This document shows, in pieces, positions 5,988 through 14,037 of a stretch of DNA of 34,817 nt. The notes beneath the pieces are model-generated. The model searched no databases, was not told where the DNA came from, and saw only the letters and a program-made list of their open reading frames with translations. Position numbers and translations under genes: made by a program. This DNA is from an uncultured Vampirovibrio sp. (GTDB taxonomy: Bacteria; Cyanobacteriota; Vampirovibrionia; Gastranaerophilales; Gastranaerophilaceae). Each line of letters starts with the position of its first letter. Position 1 is the first letter of the stretch. The stretch is taken from assembly GCA_910577635.1 (NCBI GenBank), contig CAJTNR010000021.1, positions 1-34,817 on the forward strand, read 5' to 3'.

Positions 5988-7667
5988 ATGGGACAAATAA
6001 AAGAGAACGTATTATCTTTTTTAGAGCACAAAACAAATGATTACAAAGATATCATTGCTCTTGGAATGAGAAATGCCTATGGGTGGAGTGAGTTTACTTA
6101 TCAGGGTTTAAGTATGATGAGTAGAAAAATTGCTTCTTATTTAATTAATGACTTACAAGTTAAAAAAGAAGAACATGTCGCAATATTATCCGAATCAAGA
6201 GTTGAATTTGGCGCTGCTTTTTTTGCCTCAGTTATAGCAGGGACAACTTTTGTCCCTTTGGATATCAAACTTACAGTGCATGAGCTCAGCTCAATTTTAT
6301 CCAGCTGTAATCCGACAACAGTATTTGTTTCTAATAATTATTTAAATACAATTATTAAAATAAAAGAAGAAATTACTTCAATTAAAAATATTATTCTTCT
6401 TGATGAAGCAGGAGTTGATTGCAAATTTAAAAGTATATACAATCTTAACAATGCTCCTGATATTAAATTTCGACACAGAAGCTTAAATTCAAATGCTTTA
6501 ATTGTCTATACCTCAGGAACTACAGGAAAACCCAAGGGTGTACAAACAACTTTCAAGAACTTATTCTCACAAGTTGAAGATATTCAGATAGAACTTAACA
6601 AACTCTTCAAAAAAGGCGAAAAAATAAACAGTTTATCTATTCTTCCTATGAACCATCTATTTGAGTTTACAGTTGGATTTGCCACATTTTTAAGCATGGG
6701 ATATTCGGTTTATTATACAAAATCCCTTAGACCAAAAGATGTTCTTAATGTAATGAAGGATAAAAAAATCAGTTTTATGTGCACGGTTCCGTCTTTTTTC
6801 AAAATGTTAAAAATGCAATTTGAACAAGATATGTCAAGGGAATCAAAATTTAAACAATTGATATTCAATTTCAATTTCCATTATATTGCAAAATTTTTGC
6901 CTTTTAGATTCCTCAAAAAGTATCTTTTTAAAGATATCCACAAGAAACTCGGAAACAACTTTTTCGGCTTTATTTCAGGCGGTGCACCCCTAGATCTTGA
7001 TATGGCAAAATACTTTAATAGAATTGGAATTAATGTTTTTCAAGCCTATGGACTATCAGAAGCAAGCCCAATAGTTACACTCAATTTGAATCCTAAGCTG
7101 GATATTGAATCAGTTGGAACACTACTTAAAAGTTTTGAAGGAAAAATCGATCCTAAAACAAAAGAGCTATTGGTTAAAGGTCCTTCTGTAATGAAAGGAT
7201 ACTACCGCCAGGAAGAAATGACAAAAGAGGTAATAGACGAAAACGGCTGGCTGCACACAGGAGATATTGCAAAAATTGACAAAAAAGGACAGGTTTTTAT
7301 AACCGGAAGAATCAAAAATATAATTGTACTTGCAGGGGGTAAAAAAGTTTTTCCCGAAGAAGTCGAAGCTGTATTAGATGACTCGGATTATATTAAAGAA
7401 GCCTGCGCTCTTAGTGTTGAAAGACGAACAGGTGAAAAAAAAGGAACTGAGGAAGTTACGGTTGTTGTAATACCTAAAGATGAACTATTAGAAAAGTATG
7501 ACAAAAGTGCACTTGAGAAGCTTTTAATTGATGAGGTTAAGAAAAAATCTCTTAAATTATGCCAATACAAAAGACCTACCAATATTATCGTTTATAAAGG
7601 CGAGTTTCCAAAGACGGCAACTAAAAAAATCAAAAGAAAAGAAATAAAGGAATTAATTCGTGTTTAG
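5988..7667 (+). CDS. AMP-forming acyl-CoA/acyl-ACP synthetase (long-chain fatty acid ligase type)
   Basis: A 559-residue adenylate-forming enzyme that activates a carboxylic acid, most likely a long-chain fatty acid, with ATP before transfer to CoA or a carrier protein. The P-loop is IVYTSGTTGKPKG (about 173-185). The A4/A5 region has FQAYGLSEASP (about 353-363), and the hinge and C-terminal domain have GWLHTGDIAKID (about 420-431) and GRIKNIIVLAGGKKVFPEE. The catalytic lysine is in the final TATKKIKRKE. Length is typical. GAGGAG precedes the ATG. Its last 8 bases overlap the GTG start of xerD, implying cotranscription and translational coupling. Exact acyl length and acceptor cannot be read from sequence. 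Confidence 0.88.
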   Translation: MGQIKENVLSFLEHKTNDYKDIIALGMRNAYGWSEFTYQGLSMMSRKIASYLINDLQVKKEEHVAILSESRVEFGAAFFASVIAGTTFVPLDIKLTVHELSSILSSCNPTTVFVSNNYLNTIIKIKEEITSIKNIILLDEAGVDCKFKSIYNLNNAPDIKFRHRSLNSNALIVYTSGTTGKPKGVQTTFKNLFSQVEDIQIELNKLFKKGEKINSLSILPMNHLFEFTVGFATFLSMGYSVYYTKSLRPKDVLNVMKDKKISFMCTVPSFFKMLKMQFEQDMSRESKFKQLIFNFNFHYIAKFLPFRFLKKYLFKDIHKKLGNNFFGFISGGAPLDLDMAKYFNRIGINVFQAYGLSEASPIVTLNLNPKLDIESVGTLLKSFEGKIDPKTKELLVKGPSVMKGYYRQEEMTKEVIDENGWLHTGDIAKIDKKGQVFITGRIKNIIVLAGGKKVFPEEVEAVLDDSDYIKEACALSVERRTGEKKGTEEVTVVVIPKDELLEKYDKSALEKLLIDEVKKKSLKLCQYKRPTNIIVYKGEFPKTATKKIKRKEIKELIRV

Positions 7668-8517
7668 TCAAACAACACAATTAATTTCAGACTATATTTC
7701 CTATATTGAAATTGAAAAAGGACTTTCAAAAAACACTGTTTTAGCTTATCAAAGTGATTTAGTCTCGTTTTTTGATTTTTTGGGTGAAAAAAAAATTGAT
7801 GAAATTACAAGAAAAGATTTTTCATCCTACACCAAGTTCTTAGCTCGAAAAGAAGTAAATCCGACTACAATTACAAGAAAAAACGCTTCAATTAAAGGTT
7901 TTTTCAAATTTTTGTGCTATAGAAGAGATATCAAATCAAACCCTGCAATTTCAATCATCTCACCCAAAACGCCAAAAAAACTTCCAAGGGTTCTATCAAT
8001 TACAGAAATTGAAAAAATCCTAAAAAACCACTTAACACCGCTGGAGTTAGCAGTTGTTGAACTTTTATATTCCTCAGGAATAAGAGTTAGTGAACTTGTT
8101 AATTTAAATATTAAAAACATTGATTTGAATTTGAAAGTTATAAAAGTTTTTGGCAAAGGTTCTAAAGAAAGAATTGTTCCAATTAATAAAAAATGTGTTG
8201 ATAGATTAAAACCATATCTAAAAAAAAGAGAACTTTTAGTACTTAAAAACCCGAATAATGCACTTTTTTTGGATGATAAAGGAAGAAAAATTACAAGACA
8301 AAAAGTTTATAGAATCATTCGAAAACAAGGTGAGTTAATTGATAAAAAAATATCACCCCATACAATAAGACACAGTTTTGCAACTCATCTGCTTGAGTGC
8401 GGTGCTGATTTAAGAGTAGTTCAAGAGCTTTTAGGACACTCAAGTATTGTTACAACGCAGCTTTATACCCATATAAGTAAAAAAACCTTAAGAGATGTTT
8501 ATTTTAAATGCATCTAA
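7660..8517 (+). CDS. xerD: Tyrosine recombinase XerD-type (chromosome dimer resolution)
   Basis: A 285-residue tyrosine recombinase with an N-terminal SAM-like DNA-binding domain (about 8-90) and a C-terminal catalytic domain. The catalytic residues are all visible: R142 (SGIRVSEL), K166 (FGKGSKER), H234 and R237 (HTIRHSF), H260 (LLGHSS) and nucleophile Y269 (TQLYTHI). Length and motif spacing fit housekeeping XerC/XerD, which resolve chromosome dimers at dif, rather than phage integrases. It starts at GTG 7660 inside the end of the acyl-ligase gene, with AAAGGA upstream. Only one Xer is seen here; whether it works alone (XerH/XerA-like) or with a partner is unknown. The gene ends overlapping the stop of the convergent XRE gene. 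Confidence 0.9.
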   Translation: MFSQTTQLISDYISYIEIEKGLSKNTVLAYQSDLVSFFDFLGEKKIDEITRKDFSSYTKFLARKEVNPTTITRKNASIKGFFKFLCYRRDIKSNPAISIISPKTPKKLPRVLSITEIEKILKNHLTPLELAVVELLYSSGIRVSELVNLNIKNIDLNLKVIKVFGKGSKERIVPINKKCVDRLKPYLKKRELLVLKNPNNALFLDDKGRKITRQKVYRIIRKQGELIDKKISPHTIRHSFATHLLECGADLRVVQELLGHSSIVTTQLYTHISKKTLRDVYFKCI

Positions 8518-8804
8518 TTAATTAAACCCTCGTCCTTTAACAACTGTCTGACATCAACCATTATCTTATCTTTAATAGTTTGATAGTTGTCTTGATCAAG
8601 AAACATATCCCCCTTGCCCGATATAAACCAGTTTAAATTAACATTAATTTTATCATGGAGTTGTAAAAATAAATTAGCCGAAGGGGTTCTTTCCCCTCTT
8701 TCATAACAAGTGAGAGTTGGAGCGGGAATTTCCAGTTTTTGAGCAAATTTTGCCATGGATAGACCCAATTTTTGTCTAATTTTTTTCAAATTCTGAAGAT
8801 ACAT
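8514..8804 (-). CDS. XRE-family HTH regulator divergent from the cysteine-rich prepilin gene
   Basis: A 96-residue protein with an XRE HTH at about 4-60: LKKIRQKLGLSMAKFAQKL, then TLTCYERGERTPS. A C-terminal extension contains NLNWFISGKGDMFLD. That module (L-N-W/Y-ϕ-S-G-x-G-D-ϕ-F) is shared with the regulator at 26355 and is common in phage-repressor-like XRE proteins. A GGTG stretch precedes the ATG. It is divergent from the prepilin-like gene at 8995, and the 190-base gap carries two operator-like boxes over the prepilin promoter; repression of that promoter and autoregulation are inferred. The gene ends within 4 bases of the convergent xerD stop. Confidence 0.88.
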   Translation of the reverse strand: MYLQNLKKIRQKLGLSMAKFAQKLEIPAPTLTCYERGERTPSANLFLQLHDKINVNLNWFISGKGDMFLDQDNYQTIKDKIMVDVRQLLKDEGLIN

Positions 8805-8834
8805 TTTTTACACCACAAGTATGAACTTTTGTAA

Positions 8835-8880
8835 ATTATATGCAATTGCATTTGACTTTTTTATACAATCGCATATAATT
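8835..8880 (+). promoter_or_regulatory. Prepilin promoter overlapped by two operator boxes; divergent -10 for the regulator
   Basis: On the plus strand TTGACT (8852-8857), a 16-base spacer and TATAAT (8874-8879) form a near-consensus sigma70 promoter. Two 12-base boxes match ATRCAATYGCAT: the perfect palindrome ATGCAATTGCAT (8840-8851) abutting the -35, and ATACAATCGCAT (8863-8874) in the spacer touching the -10. The boxes also sit in 15-base inverted arms (8834-8848 and 8866-8880, one mismatch). On the minus strand a TATAAT (8840-8835) could serve the XRE gene, so one regulator could control both directions. Confidence 0.68.
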
Positions 8881-8926
8881 ATTAATAAAAGTACACATTT
8901 ACTAATTTTCTATAAATATATCACAA

Positions 8927-8949
8927 AAACGACAATTTTTAAGTCGTTT
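8927..8949 (+). other. Stem-loop in the prepilin 5' leader
   Basis: AAACGAC (8927-8933) and GTCGTTT (8943-8949) form a perfect 7-bp stem with a 9-base loop, about 34 bases ahead of the ribosome binding site in a leader of about 110 bases. It may affect mRNA stability or translation. Confidence 0.35.
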
Positions 8950-8994
8950 AGTTGTAATACTTAATTCTACACAAAAATATATAAGGAATTTTTT

Positions 8995-10614
8995 ATGAAA
9001 AAGAAAGGTTTTTCTTTAATTGAACTACTTATTAGTTTAATTACAATTTCGGTAATTCTTGCCTGTATGGTGCCTGTTGTAACTCACAAAATGAAACATA
9101 GCGGAATTTCAATAGGAACCAAAAAACTTAGTATGACATGCCCTAATACAGTAGGAGATGAATGTACTCTATGTTTAGGAAACCAATGTATAGCATGCCC
9201 AATTAATTGCGGGGCAAAGTTTAAAAACACTCTCACCTGCAAGTGTGAAAGTTGTACAATTGCTAATTGTACAAACTGCAATTCAGGCGCTAATCAATGT
9301 GACAGCTGTAAATCCGGATGCAGTAAAATTTCAAATAACGAGTGCAAGTGCTGTCCTGATGGTCAATACATTACTGGTTCAACATGTACAACTTGTCCTA
9401 AGGGTTATAGGTGTTCCAATAATACAGCAACAAAATGCACAGGAACACAATATCAAGACGAGACAGGAAAAAACAACTGCAAAGAATGCGAAGGAGTAGT
9501 TTCAAACGATAGAACAAGCTGTTCAAACTGTGCTTCAGGGACATATTGGCATTCGACAAATAAAAACTGTACAACTTGCAATACGGGACATAAGTGCAGC
9601 GGAGATAATTTACAAACACCTTGCAATGGAAACCAATACCAAAACGAAAGCGGAAAAGCTGAGTGTAAGAACTGTTCTGGGGTTTTAAATTCTTATAGAA
9701 CTGAATGCAGACTATGTAATTATTTTGCATCAAATTGTACAGCCTGCACTTTTGATAAATGTACCAGCTGGAGCTGTGCATCAGGATATTATGAAACAAA
9801 CACCGGCTGTGCAGTTTGCAGTAGCAAATACGGCTCTAACTGTGCAACTTGTAACACTACAAGCTGTTTAAGCTACTCAGGATGCAACGACGGCATGTAT
9901 TTAAGTAATGGTCAATGTTATAATTGCCCTAAAGGTTGCACTAAATGTACCAGTGCAACGAGCTGCAGTGAGTGCAGTTATGATTACACTCTTAGTAACA
10001 ATACTTGTTTATATGATCCTTGTACTCGTCATAATGCAGTACTAATTAGCAATGGAACAACAAAGTTCTGCATGAAAAGGTATAATGTTGGAGATGATGA
10101 AACTACTGCACCTTCTTATATGGAAGGCGGGGGGAAATGTGCATACACAATATCAAGTTACTATGATTGCACATCCACATCAGAACTTGAAACAAAATTT
10201 CCAGGCTGGGATTATAATGGCTGCAATAGACATACCTGCAACTGGCAGGCGGCAAATGTTGTCTGCTCTTTATATGGACAAGTTAATGGTAAAAGCTGGG
10301 GGCTTCCGACCGGAGATCAACTTTGGGTTTTAAAAGCAAGGTATGATGGAAAATATGACAATCTTATAAATTCTTTACAATTTTGTAATGGCGAAGCTGA
10401 TTTTCACGGAATACCCTGGTGTAAATATCATAATACAGACTTTTCTTCCAATCCAGGTATAGCATATCCTGATGAAATATGGGGCACAGAACATGCACCA
10501 AATGCTAGAACAGCCTATTCTATATCTACTTATAAGCAGGGGTTAAATAAAGTTCTAACTAGTAACAGCAAAGATCGCTACCATTCTGTTCGCTGCGTTT
10601 TAACACTTGATTAA
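8995..10614 (+). CDS. Cysteine-rich prepilin-like surface protein with FISUMP/DUF1566-like C-terminus
   Basis: A 539-residue protein in three parts. Residues 1-30 are a type IV prepilin signal: MKKKG|FSLIELL with cleavage after Gly5 and Glu at +5, then a hydrophobic helix. Residues about 48-350 are a chain of short cysteine modules (CxxC, CPKGY, C..N..C patterns) like furin/TNFR/GCC-type extracellular repeats. The whole chain holds about 60 cysteines, and one unit recurs (CTGTQYQDETGKNNCKEC and CNGNQYQNESGKAECKNC). Residues about 350-539 resemble the FISUMP/DUF1566-type domain: WGLPTGDQLWVL, then SVRCV near the end. AAGGA (8983-8987) precedes the ATG. A strong terminator follows, so it is a single-gene unit under the divergent XRE regulator. 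Surface display on a pilus-like fibre with disulfide bonding is inferred; adhesion or ligand binding is a guess. Confidence 0.85.
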   Translation: MKKKGFSLIELLISLITISVILACMVPVVTHKMKHSGISIGTKKLSMTCPNTVGDECTLCLGNQCIACPINCGAKFKNTLTCKCESCTIANCTNCNSGANQCDSCKSGCSKISNNECKCCPDGQYITGSTCTTCPKGYRCSNNTATKCTGTQYQDETGKNNCKECEGVVSNDRTSCSNCASGTYWHSTNKNCTTCNTGHKCSGDNLQTPCNGNQYQNESGKAECKNCSGVLNSYRTECRLCNYFASNCTACTFDKCTSWSCASGYYETNTGCAVCSSKYGSNCATCNTTSCLSYSGCNDGMYLSNGQCYNCPKGCTKCTSATSCSECSYDYTLSNNTCLYDPCTRHNAVLISNGTTKFCMKRYNVGDDETTAPSYMEGGGKCAYTISSYYDCTSTSELETKFPGWDYNGCNRHTCNWQAANVVCSLYGQVNGKSWGLPTGDQLWVLKARYDGKYDNLINSLQFCNGEADFHGIPWCKYHNTDFSSNPGIAYPDEIWGTEHAPNARTAYSISTYKQGLNKVLTSNSKDRYHSVRCVLTLD

Positions 10615-10651
10615 AATTAAAAATTTACTTATATTTTGTGTTTTGGTATTT

Positions 10652-10685
10652 GAGGGTCGTGTTTTTAATTTGACCCTCTTTTTTT
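10652..10685 (+). terminator. Intrinsic terminator after the cysteine-rich prepilin gene
   Basis: GAGGGTC (10652-10658) and GACCCTC (10672-10678) form a perfect stem with a 13-base loop, followed directly by seven T (10679-10685). The T run leads straight into the bioA promoter. Confidence 0.9.
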
Positions 10686-10686
10686 G

Positions 10687-10695
10687 TGCTAGAAT
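10687..10695 (+). promoter_or_regulatory. Extended -10 of bioA, predicting a leaderless mRNA
   Basis: TGCTAGAAT (TGn-TAGAAT) ends at 10695, exactly seven bases before the ATG at 10702, so +1 would be the A of the start codon. No Shine-Dalgarno is present. The same element precedes panD. Confidence 0.55.
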
Positions 10696-10701
10696 AAGAC
10701 T

Positions 10702-12057
10702 ATGGAAAAAATTGACTGGAAAAAAGAAGACTTAGCGCACATTTGGCATCCCTGCTCACAAATGAAGGATTATGAGGAGCTTGCTCCTATTGTCATTGAT
10801 TATGGCAGGGGGATTAATTTAATTGATATTGAAGGAAAAGTTTATAAGGATGTTGTAAGTTCCTGGTGGTGCAATCTTTTGGGTCATTGCAATCCTATAA
10901 TTTCAGAATCTTTAAAAAAACAGGCAGATACCCTTGAACATGTTATTTTTGCTAACTTTTCACACAAAGGAATTATAAAACTCTGTATGAGACTAAAAAA
11001 ACTGCTGCCTAAAGGGCTTAGCAAGTTTAATTTCTCAGATAACGGCTCAAGCGCTATTGAAATGGCTATGAAGCTAAGCTTTCAATACTTTCAGCAAACA
11101 GGAAATCCGCAAAAAAAACGTTTTATGGCGCTGACTGATGCATACCATGGCGAAACCATAGGAGCACTTTCAGCTGGAGCCTGCGATTTGTATTCAAAAA
11201 TTTATAAACCAATTCTTATGGATGTTATAAGAATACAAGCGCCTGATTGTTACAGATGCCCTTATAATAAGTCGAGGGATGACTGTAATTGCGAGTGTTT
11301 TGTTCATTGTGAGAGACAATTTGAAAAATATGGCTCTCAAACAGCTGCAATCCTAGTTGAGCCATTACTGCAGGGTTCAGCAGGAATGAAAATTTATCCC
11401 AGCTTATATTTAAAAAAACTAAGAAAAATTTGTGATAAGTATAATGTTCATTTAATCTTAGATGAAATTGCAACAGGATTCTATAGAACAGGTAAGCTTT
11501 TTGCCTGTAACCATGCAAAAATAAGCCCTGATATTATGTGTTTATCTAAAGGTTTAACAGGGGGATATATGCCAATGGCTGTGGCTATTACAACAGATGA
11601 AATCTACAATGCTTTTTATGATGAATATAATACCCACAAAGCCTTTATGCACTCTCATACTTATTCAGGAAACCCTCTTGGGGCAAGCTGCGCTAATGCA
11701 GTATTAGATATCTTAGAAACAGGTGAAATTCAAAAGCATTTAAGGGATGTTACCCCTTATTTTAACAGTTTAATTAAAGAAAAATTCCTTAATATTGATT
11801 CAGCAGGAGAGGTGCGCTCTATTGGATTAATCAATGCAGTTGAACTTGTAAGGGATAAAAAAACCAAAGAAGCTTTTGATTCAAAGATTCGTCTTGGGTA
11901 TCAAATTTACAAAAAAGCGCTTAAAAAAGGGGTTTTACTAAGACCCTTAGGAGATGTCATCTACTTCAATCCTCCTTTAATTATTGATAAAAAAGATATG
12001 GATTTTGTAGTTGAAGTTGCTAGAAACTGCACAATTGAAGCGCTTGGAGAATTATAA
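10702..12057 (+). CDS. bioA: Adenosylmethionine-8-amino-7-oxononanoate aminotransferase
   Basis: A 451-residue class III PLP aminotransferase of biotin synthesis, converting KAPA to DAPA with SAM as amino donor. The BioA landmarks are present: IWHPCSQM at the N-terminus, SSWWCNLLGH in the substrate pocket, a DNGSSAIEMAMK stretch, the AYHGET motif, LDEIATGFYRTG (PLP-contacting Asp) and CLSKGLTGGYMPM with the PLP lysine. A cysteine-rich insertion (CYRCPYNKSRDDCNCEC) resembles that in many anaerobe BioA proteins. No other bio gene is nearby. The message looks leaderless from a TGnTAGAAT promoter that abuts the upstream terminator. It ends 2 bases before the convergent GNAT gene. Confidence 0.95.
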   Translation: MEKIDWKKEDLAHIWHPCSQMKDYEELAPIVIDYGRGINLIDIEGKVYKDVVSSWWCNLLGHCNPIISESLKKQADTLEHVIFANFSHKGIIKLCMRLKKLLPKGLSKFNFSDNGSSAIEMAMKLSFQYFQQTGNPQKKRFMALTDAYHGETIGALSAGACDLYSKIYKPILMDVIRIQAPDCYRCPYNKSRDDCNCECFVHCERQFEKYGSQTAAILVEPLLQGSAGMKIYPSLYLKKLRKICDKYNVHLILDEIATGFYRTGKLFACNHAKISPDIMCLSKGLTGGYMPMAVAITTDEIYNAFYDEYNTHKAFMHSHTYSGNPLGASCANAVLDILETGEIQKHLRDVTPYFNSLIKEKFLNIDSAGEVRSIGLINAVELVRDKKTKEAFDSKIRLGYQIYKKALKKGVLLRPLGDVIYFNPPLIIDKKDMDFVVEVARNCTIEALGEL

Positions 12058-12059
12058 AT

Positions 12060-12653
12060 TTAAATAAAAAGACTCATTCTATGACCTGTATATTTTTTGG
12101 TTTTATCATTAATTGAATCAAACTTGTAATTAGGAAGTTCCGCACTATACTTTTTATTATAACGGCCTACAGGGTTAAAGCCGCATCTATCATAATAAAA
12201 CTTCCAGGCAGCAGGAATCGCAGATCCTATTCTAATTGAGCTTTTATTTTTGTTTTTTGCAACTTTAGTAAGAAAAGAAATCATTGATTGACCAATGTAT
12301 CCATACCTTAATTCTTTTCTTTTGGGCAATGATTCAATGTAGTCTATACAAATTGAATCGTGTCTGTCTGACAAGTAAGTGCTGCAAGCACCAAGACACT
12401 TTTGTGTTTCGTTTTCTTCAATGACATAGACCTTTTCACTGCAGTATTGCTGGGAATTAATTGCATTATCAAAATCATCCAAAAATTTGTTATTGTCCCA
12501 GTTTTTATCGTATTGCAGTCGTACAAAATAGTCCTTATCTTTATTCGGTTCAAGTTCATATATTGAGCACTTAATTGGTTTTTCTCCTTTTAAAACAGCA
12601 CATTGCGCTCTTAATATTTTTGTAAATTTTAAGTTTGAGTTGTTAATCTTCAT
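12060..12653 (-). CDS. GNAT-fold acetyltransferase-like protein
   Basis: About 197 residues from ATG 12653 (MKINN). A TTG further up at 12671 would add six residues but has no better signal. The middle and C-terminal part look like GNAT: a strand region (VYVIEENETQKCLG), CIDYIESLP as the central strand, RYGYIGQSM in the place of the acetyl-CoA pyrophosphate loop, and AWKFYYDRCGFNPVG, the usual F-Y-x-x-x-G-F signature. The Q/R-x-x-G-x-G/A loop is degenerate, so cofactor binding is plausible but not certain. The substrate is unknown. It lies 31 bases after the dGTPase-family gene on the same strand and is probably cotranscribed. Confidence 0.62.
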   Translation of the reverse strand: MKINNSNLKFTKILRAQCAVLKGEKPIKCSIYELEPNKDKDYFVRLQYDKNWDNNKFLDDFDNAINSQQYCSEKVYVIEENETQKCLGACSTYLSDRHDSICIDYIESLPKRKELRYGYIGQSMISFLTKVAKNKNKSSIRIGSAIPAAWKFYYDRCGFNPVGRYNKKYSAELPNYKFDSINDKTKKYTGHRMSLFI

Positions 12654-12684
12654 AATTCTATAAAACCACAAAAAGAAAAAATTG

Positions 12685-13935
12685 CTAAAACTCTATTAAT
12701 TCATTGTAAACTTTAATTGCATATGAATCACTCATTCCTGAGATATAATCAAGGATTGCCTGTTTATAATCGTTAATATTATCAATATTGTAAATAATTT
12801 TGTTTCTATATTTTCGATTCAAGTGGGTTTTTTCATCAATATTTGAATATTTAATAAGCCAATCGGAAAAATCAACTGATAGAACAGGGTAGAATTTAAC
12901 ATATTTTTTTAGCTTATAAATTGTTGAATAAGAACTATAATTATCAAGCAAGTATTGATAAATTGCATTAATTACTAATGCAGCATAATCCATAAAGGGT
13001 TTGAATCTTTTATTGGAATATATTTTTTGATAATTAAACTTTTTTATCTTATTCATCATATCATAGTATTCACTTGAAAAAGCAAGTCCAATATCGGGAT
13101 TTGAGTTTTTACATAAATTAACAATAAATTCATGGATTAAAGAAGAGGTATTAACTTCTTTAAATTTAATCTTTTTTTTCATTACTGTTTGTGCGATCTG
13201 TTTAAGAGTCAACAAGTCTTCCTTATCGAAAAACCGATAGTTATAGGCATCTTCAATATCGCGTCCAAGATAAGCAATTTTATCAGAAATTTTAACAACA
13301 CAGCCCTCATAGGTGTATGGAAGACAGGTGCCTTTTTCGATTTCGTCAAGATTGTAAGCAATAGATCTTGGTTTTAAATGGTTTTCATTAACTTCACCGC
13401 AGTGACAAACAATTCCATCCCTTGTTGCATAGGTTAAATTGAGGTTTTCTTTAAACCCTGAGTAATTAGGCAGGGTTTCAATGCAGTCGATAAATCGAAG
13501 AGAGTTTTTTTCATGCCAGAATTTTTTCTTGAATCCTTCTTTATCCATTATTTTTTCTATGATTCTTTCACCATGGTGCCCAAAAGGACTATGACCCAAA
13601 TCGTGTCCCAGTGCAATTGCTTCTGATAGTGAAACATTGAGCCCCAGGGTTTTAGATATGGTTTTTGAAATGCTTGCAACATGGTTAACATGTTCTATTC
13701 TTGTACAAACATGATCATTATTAGTTGCAAAAAAAACCTGGGTTTTGTGTTTTAGTCTTCTATAAGCACTGGAGTGGATTATTCTTGTAGCGTCTCTATC
13801 AAATTCAGAGCGAATTTCAAAAGGCTTTTTAGACAAAGGAGAAAGTCTTTTAATGCACTGAGCCCACTTTTCACTTTTTTCACAAGTTGCAAATTCACTT
13901 AGCGAATTTTTTTGAATTTCTTTAATTTCATCCAT
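12685..13935 (-). CDS. dgt: dGTP triphosphohydrolase family (HD domain)
   Basis: A 416-residue HD-domain dNTP triphosphohydrolase, cutting dNTPs to nucleoside and triphosphate. The family start is clear: RSEFDRDATRIIHSSAYRRLKHKTQVF. Metal ligands include H82 in RIEHVNH and H111-D112 in GHDLGHSPFGHHGE, and IAYLGRDIEDA carries the last Asp. Length is within the normal range for bacterial dGTPase-like proteins, which are often allosteric and use other dNTPs, so the preferred nucleotide is uncertain. There is no Shine-Dalgarno; a degenerate match to the leaderless element (TCGGAT) sits seven bases before the ATG. It is divergent from the metallophosphoesterase gene. Confidence 0.9.
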   Translation of the reverse strand: MDEIKEIQKNSLSEFATCEKSEKWAQCIKRLSPLSKKPFEIRSEFDRDATRIIHSSAYRRLKHKTQVFFATNNDHVCTRIEHVNHVASISKTISKTLGLNVSLSEAIALGHDLGHSPFGHHGERIIEKIMDKEGFKKKFWHEKNSLRFIDCIETLPNYSGFKENLNLTYATRDGIVCHCGEVNENHLKPRSIAYNLDEIEKGTCLPYTYEGCVVKISDKIAYLGRDIEDAYNYRFFDKEDLLTLKQIAQTVMKKKIKFKEVNTSSLIHEFIVNLCKNSNPDIGLAFSSEYYDMMNKIKKFNYQKIYSNKRFKPFMDYAALVINAIYQYLLDNYSSYSTIYKLKKYVKFYPVLSVDFSDWLIKYSNIDEKTHLNRKYRNKIIYNIDNINDYKQAILDYISGMSDSYAIKVYNELIEF

Positions 13936-14022
13936 AACTTTATCCGATAATGCTATAATATTATTAGATTATACGTAATTTTACCGATTTTTAAATCCTA
14001 TATGTATTTTATTTTATTAAAG

Positions 14023-14031
14023 TGTTAGAAT
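14023..14031 (+). promoter_or_regulatory. Extended -10 of the metallophosphoesterase gene, predicting a leaderless mRNA
   Basis: TGTTAGAAT (TGn-TAGAAT) ends at 14031, seven bases before the ATG at 14038. The spacer TAACTT is nearly the same as at panD and the NfeD-like gene. Confidence 0.52.
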
Positions 14032-14037
14032 TAACTT

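Noticed and set aside
7660..8517. Tyrosine recombinase as sign of an integrated element
   Set aside because: Length, motifs and overlap with a housekeeping ligase gene fit XerD. No att-like repeats or phage genes are nearby, and tRNA-Val is 3.6 kb away and intact.
9398..9799. 133-residue open frame on the minus strand inside the cysteine-rich gene
   Set aside because: It is antisense to a well-supported coding sequence with prepilin signal and cysteine modules; the frame stays open because of the Cys/Asn-rich codons opposite. No ribosome binding site or family likeness.
12654..12671. TTG start for the GNAT-like gene
   Set aside because: It adds six residues with no ribosome binding site; ATG 12653 is simpler.
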